Counted from the stretch's first letter, positions 29,954 through 40,438 are shown. The stretch: 64,000 nucleotides of DNA from Odontesthes bonariensis (GCF_027942865.1 NC_134527.1:4070976-4134975), one strand, 5' to 3'. The notes: a model not told the origin generated them from the letters alone. Made by a program: numbers and translations.

Positions 29954-31765
29954 GACCCCCCCTGTTTTGGCCTATTGTATCTGCAGGATTTCACTATTAA
30001 TCCGATTCTTCCGCCGATTCTTACTTCTTTTCCGCACGGAATCGCAAATGGGGGGGCCTGAACGTATTCGAAAACTCGTATTCGAAAACTAAACATGATT
30101 TTAATGGAGTCGAAAGTGGGCGTGGCCAAACTGCTCTACAGCGCCACCTAACGTGAGATGGCCCGAACCGCACATCGTAGAGATCTGAAACTCGGTATGT
30201 ACGTAGATCGCCTCAAATCAAGAACAAAGGGCAAATTTTGGCCATTTTTCATATTTACACACCTCGTAGGAAAACTTTCACGCCCCAGGGATTTTGAACT
30301 ACAGACTTCATCTTTGGTCGGTAAGCAGTTAAGGGATGGGGGAACAAAAGTTATCCGAAATCTTGAGTGTTTGAGCATGTTTAGGGGGCTTGGCCAAGCG
30401 GCGAACTTGGCGTACTCGCCAGTGTAAACGAAACGCTATAACTTTCACGTAAAAAGTTTAATCTGCACCAAACTTGGTATGAGTCATCCATGTTGGATGC
30501 ATGACGGTCCTATGTCGTCATATGCTGACGTCATCTAAGCCCCGCCCCCTCCGAACAGGAAGTCACTTTTTTTTACTTGGAAGGCTCCATCTCTGGCCAC
30601 CTTCCCCTAATCAACATGATCTTGTGTCAGAATACAGATAACAAGTTGGTCTCACTTGCTTTAAAGCACCAACAGTTTCCAGTTGAAGGCGTGGCCGTAG
30701 TGACGAGGTCTGAGTATGCACGCCGTTACCATACATTTGAAAACAAAATTCTACAGTTTTGAGCCGAGATGCACCAAACTCCCTGGGATGGATCCTAATC
30801 CGCCCCCCAACAGGTGTGCAGTCGAATTTTTGATGGGAGTGGCCTAATGCGTCCACAGCGCCCCCTAGAACATCTAAAAAATATCAGCCCCAAGCCATGC
30901 TTTCACCGACAATCATGAAACTCAGCATACCTGTGCATTTTGTCAGGACCTACAAAAAAGTGTCTTGGAGCCCTGGTCCACACCCAACAGGAAGTCCGCC
31001 ATTTTGGACCAAAGTCGCCATTTTGTCTCTTAAACAGACGTTGTATTTGAGCTCCTCCTACAGCTTTTAACTTGGGGACTTCATACTCACTGAGCAGAGT
31101 CTTGAGGCATTGAAGAGCAAAAGTTATCAAAGGTTTTTGGTTACATCACAGTATGTGGGCGTGGCTAAGCTTCAAAGTCTGACCTTTCGCCATGAAACAT
31201 CATGATGGAATAACTTCCACATGCAAGGTCAAGGGTTGATGAAACTTTCTGTGTGTCTTAACAGACCAGCTGTAATCACATTCACATCGTCTTTGCTGAC
31301 GTCACTAAGCCCCGCCCCCTTTGAACAGGACATGAGCTGTGTTTTACATTACTCCTAAATTCATGCAGGTTTAAAGCTGTGTTTGATGACATTCAACAAC
31401 ATGATGCTGAATCCTTCTCTCGCTGCTGGCTGAAGCCTGTGGGCGTGGCAGAATGGCAAATTCCAATCCCTCGCCGTTTGCATACGTTCGTTTCTAAATC
31501 TCACATGCATCATCCGATTTGCACCAAACTAGATATGAATGACCTTTGTTAACCTCTAAAGAGCCCAATAGGATTATATTGGAGTGTGACTCCAGTGCGC
31601 CCCCTATATCATGTAAACAGCTATATCTCCTTGAGACATCATCCGATCTGCACCATATTTTTTGTGCATCATTACGGAGCAGCGCTTGACACGTTGGTGT
31701 GGTACATTTCTGACGTCACTAAACCCCGCCCCCACAAAACAGGAAGTGACGGTAACTCCTGTCTG
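29954..31765. repeat. Unclassified repeat region with recurrent GC-rich modules
   Basis: A module recurs three times in direct orientation, each with a gacgtca(c/t) then a ccccgccccc core and aacaggaagt or aacaggacat (about 30525-30565, 31297-31335 and 31711-31750). Other recurring phrases are gggcgtggc, gcgccccct and gcaccaaact. No ORF exceeds about 90 codons and no known domain was found. It may be a decayed non-autonomous element or a diverged tandem array. Confidence 0.5.
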
Positions 31766-31774
31766 GAAGGTGAG

Positions 31775-31955
31775 ATAATCGGCGGATCCACCAAACATGG
31801 AGAAGGGTACGGAACTTTTACTCGGCCATTTTCATTTTAAAGTTCTTCCAGACGGTGGAGTCGACAGAACCAAAGTCATCTGTAAACACTGCCAAGTTGA
31901 ATTGTCTTCTCAGCGTAGTAGTTCCAGTCTAAAATATCACTTAAATGTGCTCTAA
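31775..31955 (+). pseudogene. Truncated BED-finger fragment
   Basis: Matches the start of the 101-residue BED ORF (MEKGTELLLG; ATG at 31799) through the first zinc-finger histidine, then breaks and runs into the TRIM copy 3 upstream region. The BED element is therefore deleted from this point to its TAGGG tip. Confidence 0.7.
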
Positions 31956-32220
31956 ATGTTCTTCCTGATTTTTCAGGCTCAAAACTCTGCTGCATTCACT
32001 GTGAAAGTGAAGCTTCTTTCCAAAGGGATTAAAAGAAGAATCGACCCGTGTTTTAACCATGAAGTCTGCTGTGACTCAGCTCCGACTCACTTCCTGCTCA
32101 CACACAGCAGCTCCGCTCGGCCCACATGTTTCCTGGTTCCCTCCCCTTCAGATCTGCAGCTGATGATGGGTGTAACCAACAGAAAGTGAACCGACCGGCT
32201 CTGTTCTCTGCACAGACACG

Positions 32221-32298
32221 TGATTTATAGCTCAGAGCTCAGATAAGTTTCAGTTTTCAGGAAGTGAAACTCACTGAGTCGCTGATCTGAGAGGAGAA
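32221..32298 (+). promoter_or_regulatory. TRIM copy 3 upstream block with TATA-like and Ets/IRF-like motifs
   Basis: gatttatagctc at 32222-32233 is TATA-like; ggaagtgaaact at 32260-32271 fits GGAANNGAAA; the ATG is at 32299. The same spacing is seen upstream of the TRIM genes at 7012 and 10265. Confidence 0.45.
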
Positions 32299-33954
32299 AT
32301 GGCGCAGAAAGGAGTTCAGCTGGACCGAGAAAGCTTCTCCTGTTCGATCTGCCTGGATCTGCTGAAGGATCCGGTGGCTATTCCCTGTGGACACAGCTAC
32401 TGCATGAGCTGTATTAAAGCCCACTGGGATGGAGAGGATCAGAAGGGGATCCACAGCTGCCCTCAGTGCAGGAAAACCTTCATACCGAGGCCTGTCCTGG
32501 GGAAAAACACCATGCTAGCTGATTTAGTGGAGCAGCTGAAGAAGACTGGACTCCGTGCTGCTCCTGCTGATCACTGCTATGCTGGAGCTGAAGATGTGGC
32601 CTGTGATGTCTGCTCTGGGAGGAAGCTGAAAGCCGTTAAGTCCTGTTTATCCTGTCCGGCCTCTTACTGTGAGGAACACCTTCAGCCTCATTATGATTCA
32701 GCTCCACTCAGGAAACACAAGCTGGTGGAGCCCTCCAAGAAGCTCCAGGAGAACATCTGCTCTGTTCACGGTGAGGTGATGAAGATTTTCTGCCGTACCG
32801 ATCAGAAGTGCATCTGTTATCTCTGCTTAATGGATGATCATAAAGGCCACGACACAGTGTCAGCTGCAGCAGAAAGGACTGAGAGGCAGAGAGAGCTGGA
32901 GGGGAGTCGGCAGCAGATCCAGCAGAGAATCCAGGACGCAGAGAAAGATGTGAAGCTGCTTCAGCAGGAGCTGGAGGCCATCCATCAGTCTGCTGATAAA
33001 ACAGAGGAGCACAGCCAGAAGATCTTCAGCCAGCTGATCCGTCTCCTCCAGAAAAGAAGCTCTGATGTGAAGCAGCAGATCAGATCCCAGCAGGAAGCCG
33101 AAGGGAGTCGAGTCAAAGAGCTTCAGGAGAAGCTGGAGCAGGAGATCACTGAGCTGAAGAGGAAAGATGCTGAGCTGCAGCAGCTCTCACACACAGAGGA
33201 TCACAGCCAGTTTCTGCACAGCTGGCCCTCAGTGGCAGCACTCAGGGGGGCTACACACTCATCCAGCATCCAGATCCGTCCTCTGAGGCACTTTGAGGAT
33301 GTGACAGCAGCTGTGTCAGAGCTCAGAGATAAACTACAGGACATCCTGAGAGAGGAATGGGCCAACATCTCACTGAGAGTCGCTGAAGTGGATGTTTTAC
33401 TGTCAGAACCAGAACCAACGAGCAGAGCTGGATTCTTAAGATATTCATGTGAAATCACACTGGATCCAAACACAGCACACAGAGATCTGTTACTGTCAGA
33501 GGGGAACAGAAAAGTGACAAGAATGAAACAGCCTCAGTCTTATTCTGATCATCCAGACAGATTCACTGGATGGTGTCAGGTCCTGAGCAGAGAGAGTCTG
33601 ACTGGACGTTGTTACTGGGAGGTGGAGATGGGAGGGAGAGTTTATGTAGCAGTCGCATACAAGAACATCAGCAGAGCAGGAGGGAGAGAATGTGCATTTG
33701 GATTTAATGACAAATCTTGGTCATTAGATTGTGACCCAAACAGTTATACATTTTGGTACAACAGCATTGAAACCTCCATCTCAGGTCCTCGGGCCTCCAG
33801 AGTGGGAGTGTACCTGGATCACAGAGCAGGTACTCTGTCCTTCTACAGCGTCTCTGGAACCATGACTCTCCTCCACAGAGTGCAGACCACATTCACTCAG
33901 CCGCTCTGTGCTGGGATTGGGCTTTATTCTGGAGCCTCAGCAGAGTTTGTGTAA
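32299..33954 (+). CDS. TRIM-family E3 ubiquitin ligase (RING, B-box1, B-box2, coiled coil, PRY-SPRY), copy 3
   Basis: A 551-residue intronless ORF with the same domain order as the 558-residue copy: RING C15-C57, B-box1 from C102, B-box2 C154-H184, coiled coil to about 305 and PRY-SPRY to the end. It ends SGASAEFV, slightly shorter than the sisters. Substitutions relative to the other copies cluster in the SPRY (for example GGRVYVAVAYKN and DPNSYTFWYN), the part that recognises targets in TRIM proteins. AATAAA lies at 33960-33965 right after the stop and again at 34327-34332. The gene lies on the opposite strand from the two TRIMs of island 1, inside a hAT-bounded block within a Bel/Pao element. 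The reading frame is intact despite that setting, which points to recent duplication or retained function. Confidence 0.92.
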   Translation: MAQKGVQLDRESFSCSICLDLLKDPVAIPCGHSYCMSCIKAHWDGEDQKGIHSCPQCRKTFIPRPVLGKNTMLADLVEQLKKTGLRAAPADHCYAGAEDVACDVCSGRKLKAVKSCLSCPASYCEEHLQPHYDSAPLRKHKLVEPSKKLQENICSVHGEVMKIFCRTDQKCICYLCLMDDHKGHDTVSAAAERTERQRELEGSRQQIQQRIQDAEKDVKLLQQELEAIHQSADKTEEHSQKIFSQLIRLLQKRSSDVKQQIRSQQEAEGSRVKELQEKLEQEITELKRKDAELQQLSHTEDHSQFLHSWPSVAALRGATHSSSIQIRPLRHFEDVTAAVSELRDKLQDILREEWANISLRVAEVDVLLSEPEPTSRAGFLRYSCEITLDPNTAHRDLLLSEGNRKVTRMKQPQSYSDHPDRFTGWCQVLSRESLTGRCYWEVEMGGRVYVAVAYKNISRAGGRECAFGFNDKSWSLDCDPNSYTFWYNSIETSISGPRASRVGVYLDHRAGTLSFYSVSGTMTLLHRVQTTFTQPLCAGIGLYSGASAEFV

Positions 33955-34429
33955 AGTGAAATAAATGTGTTTAGTCAGCTGGTTGCTGACAGCTGGTTGC
34001 TGGGATGTCTCTGCTGCTGTTCTGCTGTTTATTTGCTGCTGTTTCCTGTGTCTGTGCAGCCATGGAGGATATCACTGCTGATGAGGAGTTTGATTCACAG
34101 AAATATTAAAATCTAAACTTCTCTGAGCTCTAAACATCAGTGGGATCCTGGTGTCGGTGTGTCTGTATGTTGTTGTTTCTCTTCCACTTCATGGAGCCCA
34201 GCAGAGGAGTCAGCAGACCTTCCTTTATCACAGACTCTTTTCAGATCTCATCACTGTGGAAATGGGAAAATAATCCTGGAGTTACGCTGACTTTGGTTTT
34301 GTTCATTTGTTCAGGCTGTGTTTGAGAATAAAGGCGCTCAGGCCAAATATTCACTTTAAAGCTCCGTTTCTGTCTCATATTCTGTGTTTATATTCATGTT
34401 TGACCATGTTTCAGTGAATCAATGCAGCT
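33955..34429 (+). other. TRIM copy 3 3' UTR/flank
   Basis: Same conserved 3' block as at 5057-5527 and 8114-8588, including the 61-codon open frame (34140-34325). The splice-acceptor-like tgtttcctgtgtctgtgcag ends near 34060. Confidence 0.5.
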
Positions 34430-35101
34430 GTTAACTCGCTAGTTATTTAACGCCGATACACATTAACGCATTTTTAAAAGAAACATATTTGTTGGGGCTT
34501 TTGTGCCTTTAATGGAAAGTTCAGAGAGACAGGAAGCAGGGGGCAGAGAGAGGGGGAACAACACGCAGCACAGGGCCTTCCGATGCAGGACTTGAAAGTC
34601 TGTTGCTCACAGGCTTTTATTTTGTAAAAGTCTGCTGCTGTGGAACAGGAAAAGAAAGTAATCGGCGGATCCACCAAACATGGAGAAGGGTACGGAACTT
34701 TTACTCGGCCATTTTCATGTTAAAGTTCTTCCAGACGGCGGAGTCGACAGAACCAAAGTCATCTGTAAACACTGCCAAGTTGAATTGTCTTCTCAGCGTA
34801 GTAGTTCCAGTCTAAAATATCACTTAAAGGCAAAACACACAACTGATAGCAGCAAGTCATTCAAGGAAACAGACAGTGGAGCGAGGCTTCTACATAAAAA
34901 CTACAGAAAGATGCTGATGTTAAAAGTGTGTTTGCACAACAAATGTTATGGCACTTTCATTCATATGGCAGCACATTTAAAATAAAGCTAAATGCTAAAA
35001 GTTATACACTACTTTTGGATTCATTTTTGCGTACAATTGCGATTAATCAGGGAAATCATGTGATTAATTAGATTAAAAGTTTTAATCGTTGCCCGGCCCT
35101 A
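34430..35101 (+). mobile_element. BED-finger hAT-like element, copy 4
   Basis: Mirror arrangement of copies 1 and 2: begins gttaactcgctag at the TRIM flank, holds a partial SINE, a single 32-bp minisatellite unit and the BED ORF, and ends gcccggcccta. Confidence 0.7.
34680..34985 (+). pseudogene. BED zinc-finger transposase fragment, copy 4
   Basis: 101 residues, identical to the 4427-4732 copy including V14. BED ligands intact; no transposase core. Confidence 0.6.
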
Positions 35102-35365
35102 GTTTCTAAATGTTCTTCCTGATTTTTCAGGCTCAAAACTCTGCTGCATTTACTGTGAAAGTGAAGCTTCTTTCCAAAGGGATTAAAAGAAGAATCGACC
35201 CGTGTTTTAACCATGAAGTCTACTGTGAATCAGCTCCGACTCAATTGTTGTTCCCTCCCCTTCATATCTGCAGCTCATGATGGGTGTAACCAACAGGAGG
35301 GGAGCTGATAGGCTCTGTTATCTGCACAGACACGTGATTTATAGCTCAGAGCTCAGATAAGTTTC
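35102..35365 (+). pseudogene. TRIM upstream-region relic without a gene
   Basis: Matches the segment upstream of the TRIM ATG (from ctaaatgttcttcctgattt to gctcagataagtttc) and then switches abruptly to hAT-like copy B before the Ets/IRF-like motif and ATG. It shows that another TRIM unit once followed, as in a tandem array. Confidence 0.75.
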
Positions 35366-36111
35366 TTATGCTGCTAAAGCTGCGTCAACGTCACTTCCTT
35401 GATCTGGGAGCTTCAAAGTAAGATGAGGGTTGATCTACTACTGTAGACAACAAAGCAAGGCTGCTCAATTTCTCCAGTGATAAAATAAATTCACAACTCT
35501 GCAACATAAAAAATCATGTAGAATATAGCATATACTTTGTTGTCTACAGTAGTAGATCAACCCTCATCTTACTTTGAAGCTCCCAGATCAAGGAAGTGAC
35601 GTCGACGCAGCTTTAGCTGCAGAGAAGCTATCAGGCTTGTGTTGATAATAATAAACTCCTGGACTATGTACAAACTTCCAAATGCATCGCTTTGTGAGTA
35701 CAGACCATATTTGTACTACTGTAGAAGTTAAGTGTCATGGCATGTGATTTTAATGTGGTAATTTTGGAGATACTGCCAGAGTCTGTTAGCGCTTGTACCC
35801 TTAAGGCCGCATAAGGGATAAGAACTCCTGGGTGCTGTTGATGGTATATCTCTGCTCTTCTTCTGCCTGCAACTTGAAAATAAATTTGGTCAAAGCTTAT
35901 GACAGAATCGTCATTGTTTTGTGTCTAAAACAATCTGTTCGTTGATAAATTTTTTTATTTTCTGGCTGAAATATGTTACCGCACAATAAATAATAGAGAA
36001 TATAATTTAATGTTTTAAAATGGGATATTTTCTTGGGGGTGCTACAGGGGTGCTATGGCTAATCCAGGGGGAGCTATAGCGCCCCCTAGCGCCCCCCTGG
36101 CTCCGCCCATG
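35366..36111 (+). mobile_element. hAT-like element, copy B (left-truncated)
   Basis: Begins inside the palindrome of copy A (gctgctaaagctgcgtc) and continues to the right tip ctccgcccatg. It is followed directly by tgcagctg, the right target duplicate. High similarity to 28600-29341. Confidence 0.7.
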
Positions 36112-36345
36112 TGCAGCTGTAAAGGAAAACGGTGAAACTATTGGAGTTTAAAGACATTATTTCACTGCAAAGACTGATGGGGTGAGTTTTGATGTGTCAA
36201 ATTGAATCTTAATTGGATCAAGACGTGTGCCGAAGCGCATCAGGAAATGTTTGTTCTCAAGAATCGACCTTCTGCTTTTTGCTGTGTGTTCTCAGTCGAT
36301 TGTGCAGTTTTGGAATGATTCAGACAATTCAAAAGATCGCTAAAG

Positions 36346-37950
36346 ATGTCCGATGTAAAGAGCAAACAAGATGAGGACACTCAGCTGTCACAAGAGAAAA
36401 GAAGCATCAAATTCACACCAAAAGGTTTGGGGCTTTATATGAAAACATGTCAAGAAAAGCGGAGTTTAATATGTAAACAAGCTTCAAAGTTCATGGAGAA
36501 AATATCCGCGTTAATGAAGACACAAGAAAATGTCAAGGAAGTGTCTTCTCACTTTGCCAAGTTTATTAATTGCACTCAAGATGCAACCGAGTTACATGAA
36601 TCCTTTTCGAGTTTGCCATTGCCAGAAGAGGAAGTGAAAAGACAATCATTGTATTTTCAGTCCAAGGTGACAGCATTTTCTGATTTTATGGACAATGCAA
36701 AGATTTGGTTGCAGAAAGCAGGCGATCCGTACACTGAACAGAAAACCAATGTTGATGATGATCAAGTTGATGCAGATCTGGATGAAATAAATCCTGAGGA
36801 CAGTGTCTCTAATATTTCCAGTGTAAAGCCACGTTCAAAAGCTTCTTCACAGCAGTCTCGGGCTTCATCCACCTCTTCTGCTCGCATTAGAGCTGCGGCC
36901 GAAAAGGCAGCGCTCATGGAGCGAGTCGCTGCAGAATAAAAAACATTTGATTGAAGCTCAAGAGGAAATACTGAGTAACAAAAAGGAAAAACTGAGAAAA
37001 GGAAAGGAAAAATTAGCCTTTGAAACAGAGTTGGCAGCAACTAATGCAAAACTTCATGTTTTACAAATAAAGTCAGTTAGCTGGTTCTAAACAATCTGAT
37101 GGCATGAACTCTTATTTTGAAAGAGGCCCAAAAAAGGACACGTTCCAGTTAAACCCCTGCGCTGATGCGTTTAGATCATTTATGAATGCCTTTGAAAATG
37201 GAGTGGAAGCTAAAACTGATAGCGGGAGCGACTGTTTGCACTTTTTAGAGCAGTTCACCAGGGGACAGCCTAAAGATTTGGTGCATAGTTGTCAGCACTT
37301 CCCTCCTGAGCAAGGTTATTCCACAGCCAAATATCTTCTCGAAGAACATTTTGGAAATGAAAACAAAATTGCTTCTGCATATATGGAGAATGAGTTGGGC
37401 ACCAATTAAAGGAGATGATGTGTTAAGTCTTCAGTCATTTTCTCTTTTTCAAAGATGTTCAAATCTAACACAAATTGTTGACATGAAAGAGTTGGATTTA
37501 CCCTCAAACATGAGAATGAATGATTGTTTTGAAACTTCCATACAAATTGAGGGAAAAATGGAGAGTTGAAGCTTATGAGCTGCAAGAGCAAAATGGTCAC
37601 AGAGCATTATTCACTGATCTGGTCGCCTTTATAACAAAACAAGTGAAAATAGCATCACATCCAGTGTTTGGTAACATTCAAGAGTCACAACGTGGGAGCA
37701 ACTCTAAAGTTTCAAGTTCCACCAAGCAAAGTAAAAAAGGAAGCAGTTTTGCCACTAATGTCAGCACAGTTGCGGGAGCCAATACTCAATTAGCTGAAAA
37801 CAAGACCAAATTCCCAGTTCAACAGAGCTGTTTGTTTTGTTTAAAAAGAAATCATTCATTGGAAAACTTTATGCAGTTCAAAGCTAAAATGCATCGGGAT
37901 AAGTTGACCTTCGTTAAGAGCAAGAGGGGATTTGTTTTGGTTGTCTGAAA
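36346..37950 (+). pseudogene. Bel/Pao gag remnant
   Basis: Gag-like frames at 36346-36939, 37104-37409 and 37520-37948 are separated by frameshifts and stops. The first is Lys/Glu-rich with predicted helices; the later ones contain a CLFCLKRNHS zinc-knuckle-like start. Follows about 230 bases of leader after the nested block. Confidence 0.75.
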
Positions 37951-37983
37951 GTTGGCCACACAAGCAAAGACGGCAGGAGTCGT

Positions 37984-38703
37984 TTGGATTGCAACGTGTG
38001 TCACCAAAGGCACCCACAGGTTCTTCATATAGAGCAAAGGGAGCCAGGAGCCTCTTCAGAACAAATCCAACAGACAACAAGATCTCATGTCAACTTCTCA
38101 ACTGCAACTACTCAGACATGTGGGCATACTGGGGCCGGTCATGATGATGCTGCTGTTGTTTTTTCTATTGTTGCAGTTAAAGTTAAAAGCCAAAAGAGCA
38201 ATGAAGTTGTACAAACTTATGCATTTCTTGATCCAGGAAGTTCAGGTACATTTTGTACAGAAACCCTGGCAAAAAGACTGAAGCTAAAGGGCAAAAGGAC
38301 AAATATTCTGCTGAGAACAATGAGTCAAAATAAGATCGTTAATGTACAAGTTTTGTCTGGTTTGGAAACGAATGACTTCATGGAGCTGCCAGATGTTTTG
38401 ACTCAAAGTACCATGCCAGTTTCTACAGTGAATATTCCTCAGCAAAAGGATATTGATCAGTGGCCTTATCTAAAACCTGTTAAGCTTCACAACATTAATG
38501 CAGATGTGGAACTGCTGATAGGAACTGATGCCTCAAACGTTTTAGAGCCATGGGAGGTGATAAACAGTGTGGATGGTGGGCCCTATGCTGTAAAGACCAA
38601 AGTTGGCTGGGTCATAAATGGTCCCTTGCGCACTGTGAGTAACAGCAGAATCAAAACCGACCGTGGTGAAGTTGGTTTGAAAAAAAAAGACACCTTATTG
38701 TGA
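37984..38703 (+). pseudogene. Bel/Pao aspartic protease (A17-like) remnant
   Basis: A 239-codon open frame with FLDPGSSGTFC at the catalytic position and the downstream LLIGTDASNVLEPWE region typical of Pao proteases. The upstream and downstream frames are broken. Confidence 0.75.
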
Positions 38704-39112
38704 ATATCTGTCGAATATCCAATATCAAACCAACTTCACCACGGTCTGTAGCGGCAGCTGCAGCAGACACATTTCCAGAAAGGTACTGGCTTGATTAAAT
38801 TCATTCTGGACTTTATATCCGACCACATGAAGACCTCGGGACACTTCGGTTTGGCTTTAGGGACCCTCTACTCACTACCACGTAAGTGTTATGTTGTTTG
38901 GAGCTGTAGGAGAGGTATAAAAATAGCGTTTTGTAGCGGTGACATGATATGCCCCTCTCACTTCCAGGCTAACGACCTTTGGCTAAAAACGGTCAAATCG
39001 AAATTCTCAAAACACATCCGAATGACATGATATTGATGTCAACTCAACGTATGTACTCCCAACATCCCGTAAATTGATCTAAAGTGCATTTTACGCCGGA
39101 TTATCCCTTTAA
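38659..39112. mobile_element. Insertion with TTAA-type end and 22-bp inverted repeat
   Basis: A 22-base perfect inverted repeat (38659-38680 and 38725-38746) marks the left side. The right side ends cggattatccctttaa, a tip shared with fish TTAA MITEs. It separates the protease from the reverse transcriptase remnant. The left boundary is uncertain. Confidence 0.45.
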
Positions 39113-39687
39113 TGAAAGATCAGAGGAGAAAACTGAAATGTCCAGAGAGGATCTACACTTCATGAACATTGTTCGTAGCTCAACAAAACTTGTTGGAAAC
39201 CATTATCATATTGACTTACCTTTCAGGAGTGAAAGTGTCAGCCTACCAAATAACATCTGTGTTGCAGAACAGCGCCTCCAGAGCCTCAGGAGATTTGAAA
39301 AGGACTCTCACTACAAGGAGGAATACACTGCATGTGTAAACGACATGCTGCAACAAGGATATGTGGAAGTTGTACCAGCAGATGAGCTACTGAAAGATGA
39401 TGGAAAGGTCTGGTACATTCCTCATCATGGAGTGCATCATCCCACAAAAGGCAAGTTGAGTTGTATTTGATTGTGGATCAACTTACAAAGGAGCATCATT
39501 GAACAGCCAGCTTCTACAGGGACCTGAGCTCACAAACTCTCTTATTGGAGTTCTCATCCGATTTAGAAAAGAGCCTGTTGCACTAATGGCCGACATTGAT
39601 GCCATGTTTCACCATCTGTCAATTTTCTCCGTTTCATGTGGTGGCATCATGGTGACACTTCAAAGCCTGCACAGGAGTTCAGGATGA
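39084..39687 (+). pseudogene. Bel/Pao reverse transcriptase, N-terminal remnant
   Basis: Frames 39084-39470 and 39499-39687 carry the Pao pattern: YHIDLPF, the QRLQSLRRFEKD region, VWYIPHHGVHHPTK, then [14 protein letters not shown] stop or frameshift near 39470 and the hAT MITE at 39692 break it. Confidence 0.8.
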
Positions 39688-39691
39688 AAGT

Positions 39692-40422
39692 CAGTGGTGT
39701 CAAAAGTACACACATTTTTTACTTTAGTAGAAGTATAGATATTGCAGTTTAAAATCACTCTGGTAAAAGTTGAAGTATCAACTTGACCTCTTTACTCAAG
39801 TAAGAGTGAAAAAGTATGTGCTCCAAAACCTACTTAAAGTATAAAGTAACCTTTAAATAAAGAAATAAATAAGTTTGCATTGCATTTTCCACGAGTCATT
39901 TTTGCACCCGACTATTTCGAAAAATTCTTTGAGATAGGGCCAAGGATGAGGAAGGTCTTGTTGGTCTCCGTCTCCCGATACGCTCTCGCCTGTGTCCGAC
40001 CTTTCGCCATCTTTTTCTCAATCCCACATTGTGGCGTGGCACACGCTTCGCGCAGCTTCGTGTTTGCAGAACACCTGCTTGCTTCTGACGAATGACGATT
40101 TTCCGTGTGTCAGCACAAATTTGACGAATAGCCAAACCGATGAGTGTTTGCGTTATATGATTCATCCAATTGCACTCGTTCTCACTAGGTGTGGATGGCG
40201 CACATGACGTGAAATACATAAACATTAAACTGAAGCCAAGAGTAACGAGGCTGTTTGTTTTGACGATGTAAGGAATAGATAGTACAGAAACTCGTGTGAA
40301 AATGTAATGAGTAGAAGTCAGAAGTAGGCAGAAAAATAAGTAAAGGAGTAAAGTACAGATACCTAAAAAGTGTACTTAAGTACAGTAACAAAGTATTTGT
40401 ACTTCGTTACTTGACACCTCTG
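39692..40422. mobile_element. hAT-type MITE inserted in the reverse transcriptase
   Basis: Tips cagtggtgtcaaaagta and its near-complement ending gacacctctg. Perfect 8-bp target duplication atgaaagt at 39684-39691 and 40423-40430. Removing it restores adjacency of the flanking retrotransposon sequence, though not the reading frame. Confidence 0.9.
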
Positions 40423-40438
40423 ATGAAAGTGCATTTGT

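Larger units (their letters stand above)
28046..36111. mobile_element. 8-kb TRIM-carrying block bounded by hAT-type ends and an 8-bp target duplication
   Basis: The left tip is caggggcggcgccag and the right tip, read inward on the minus strand, is catgggcggagccag (12 of 15 positions alike). The flanks are tgcagctg at 28038-28045 and 36112-36119, perfect 8-bp duplicates. Contents in order: complete hAT-like copy A, truncated TRIM, SINE, an unclassified repeat region, truncated BED, full TRIM, BED element, TRIM upstream relic, and left-truncated hAT-like copy B. It is either a macro-transposon that moved as one piece, or one hAT insertion later expanded by recombination. Confidence 0.65.

Noticed and set aside
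39880-40225. Overlapping ORFs of 70-110 codons
   Set aside because: They are inside the hAT MITE at 39692-40422 and show no domain or codon structure.
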